Part shown: positions 14,047 through 14,550 of the stretch, piece after piece
How the letters are laid out: the number at the start of each line of letters is the position of its first letter
How positions within the stretch are numbered: position 1 is the stretch's first letter
DNA from: Nanosynbacter sp.
GTDB taxonomy: Bacteria; Patescibacteriota; Saccharimonadia; Saccharimonadales; Saccharimonadaceae
Assembly (NCBI GenBank): GCA_029975625.1
Contig: JARKOR010000132.1
Coordinates: 1 to 14,550 of the forward strand
Direction: 5' to 3'
Length of the DNA stretch: 14,550 bases
Made by a program: the position numbers and the translations under genes
The notes under the pieces: generated by a model
The model's input: only the letters and a program-made list of their open reading frames with translations
The model's database searches: none
What the model was told of the DNA's origin: nothing

Positions 14047-14550
14047 ATGGATGCATCCGTAATCGTAACCTACCGCTGCCCAATGCGTTGCAAAATGTGC
14101 AACATCTGGGAAAGCCCCACCAAAACCGAAGAGGAATTTAAACCCGCTCTACTTGAAAAGCTTCCCAAGCTAGCAGCAGTGAACGTCACCGGTGGCGAAC
14201 CCTTTGTTCGCGAGGACCTTTGCGAGATCGTCCGCATACTCTTCACCAAGACAGATCGGGTGGTGATTTCAACTAGTGGCTGGTACGAAGACCGGATCTT
14301 TAAGCTAGCGGAGAAATTTCCAAATCTCGGTTTCCGAGTGAGCATCGAGGGTTTGTCACAAAAAAATGACGAACTGCGAGGGCAACCAGGCGGTTTTGAT
14401 CGCGGCCTTCGCGTACTCCTCGGCCTGCGGAGTATGGGGGTGAAGGATATCGGCTTCGGGATTACGGTAAGCAACAATAACTCTCCCGACATGCTCTGGC
14501 TTTATGAGCTTTCCAAGGGCTTAAATCTCCAGTTTGCCACGGCAGCCTTC
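14047..14550 (+). CDS. Radical SAM enzyme, N-terminal part (runs off the window)
   Basis: At least 168 residues are present and the frame is still open at the window end. The [4Fe-4S]/SAM cysteine motif is C11-PMR-C15-KM-C18 (CxxxCxxC), starting almost at the N-terminus, followed by NVTGGEPFVRED (GGEP at 49-52) that contacts SAM. A VSIEG...NDELRG stretch around 102-116 corresponds to the strand-4/5 region of SPASM-type or related radical SAM proteins. A GGAG site at 14035-14038 supports the ATG at 14047. It follows the GT4 gene after 29 bases, so it is probably co-transcribed and acts on the same polysaccharide or its precursor, perhaps in radical sugar or lipid modification. The substrate cannot be deduced, and any C-terminal auxiliary cluster domain lies outside the window. 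Confidence 0.85.
   Translation, partial: MDASVIVTYRCPMRCKMCNIWESPTKTEEEFKPALLEKLPKLAAVNVTGGEPFVREDLCEIVRILFTKTDRVVISTSGWYEDRIFKLAEKFPNLGFRVSIEGLSQKNDELRGQPGGFDRGLRVLLGLRSMGVKDIGFGITVSNNNSPDMLWLYELSKGLNLQFATAAF

Noticed and set aside
14070..14492. 140-codon minus-strand open frame
   Set aside because: It is the antisense shadow of the radical SAM gene, whose CxxxCxxC and GGEP motifs are clear; the shadow is Ser/Arg/Pro-rich.

Overview
The window is most of a Wzx/Wzy-type surface polysaccharide (O-antigen or capsule) gene cluster. The Shine-Dalgarno sites, the RAYT/IS200-type and IS4-type transposase relics, and about 50% G+C in the outer genes suggest a Gram-negative, probably a gammaproteobacterium. 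I cannot name the genus. All intact genes are on the + strand.

Layout: (1) About 1-1034 has no intact gene. It holds many short hairpins, repeated short motifs and what looks like the C-terminal relic of a REP-associated (RAYT) transposase. (2) 1035-6581 is a tightly packed run, roughly half G+C: a Wzx-type flippase, an extended SDR epimerase/dehydratase, a MenD-like ThDP enzyme and a polysaccharide pyruvyl transferase. The stop/start overlaps suggest one transcript with coupled translation. (3) 6582-7064 has no intact gene and carries a frameshifted relic of a Y1-type transposase C-terminus with a DnaA-like helix-turn-helix. (4) 7065-12374 is a clearly AT-rich run: a GT2 glycosyltransferase, a Wzy-type polymerase, a nucleotidyltransferase-like/thymidylate-kinase-like fusion, and an aminoglycoside/choline-kinase-like phosphotransferase. 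(5) 12395-12725 is an internally deleted IS4-type element with perfect 14-bp terminal inverted repeats. (6) From 12785 base composition returns to about half G+C, with a GT4 glycosyltransferase and the start of a radical SAM gene that runs off the window.

Likely working together: GT2, GT4 and probably other transferases outside the window build a lipid-linked repeat unit. Wzx flips it, and Wzy polymerises it in the periplasm. The SDR, ThDP enzyme and pyruvyl transferase probably make or attach an unusual 2-oxoacid-derived decoration. The two kinase-like proteins of the AT-rich block probably phosphorylate or activate a glycan component, but their substrates are unknown. No initiating phosphoglycosyltransferase and no nucleotide-sugar pathway genes are in the window. 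The AT-rich block between two decayed mobile elements looks like a serotype-type cassette exchange. The ThDP/pyruvyl-transferase module and the kinase-pair module are the parts most likely to hold undescribed biochemistry.
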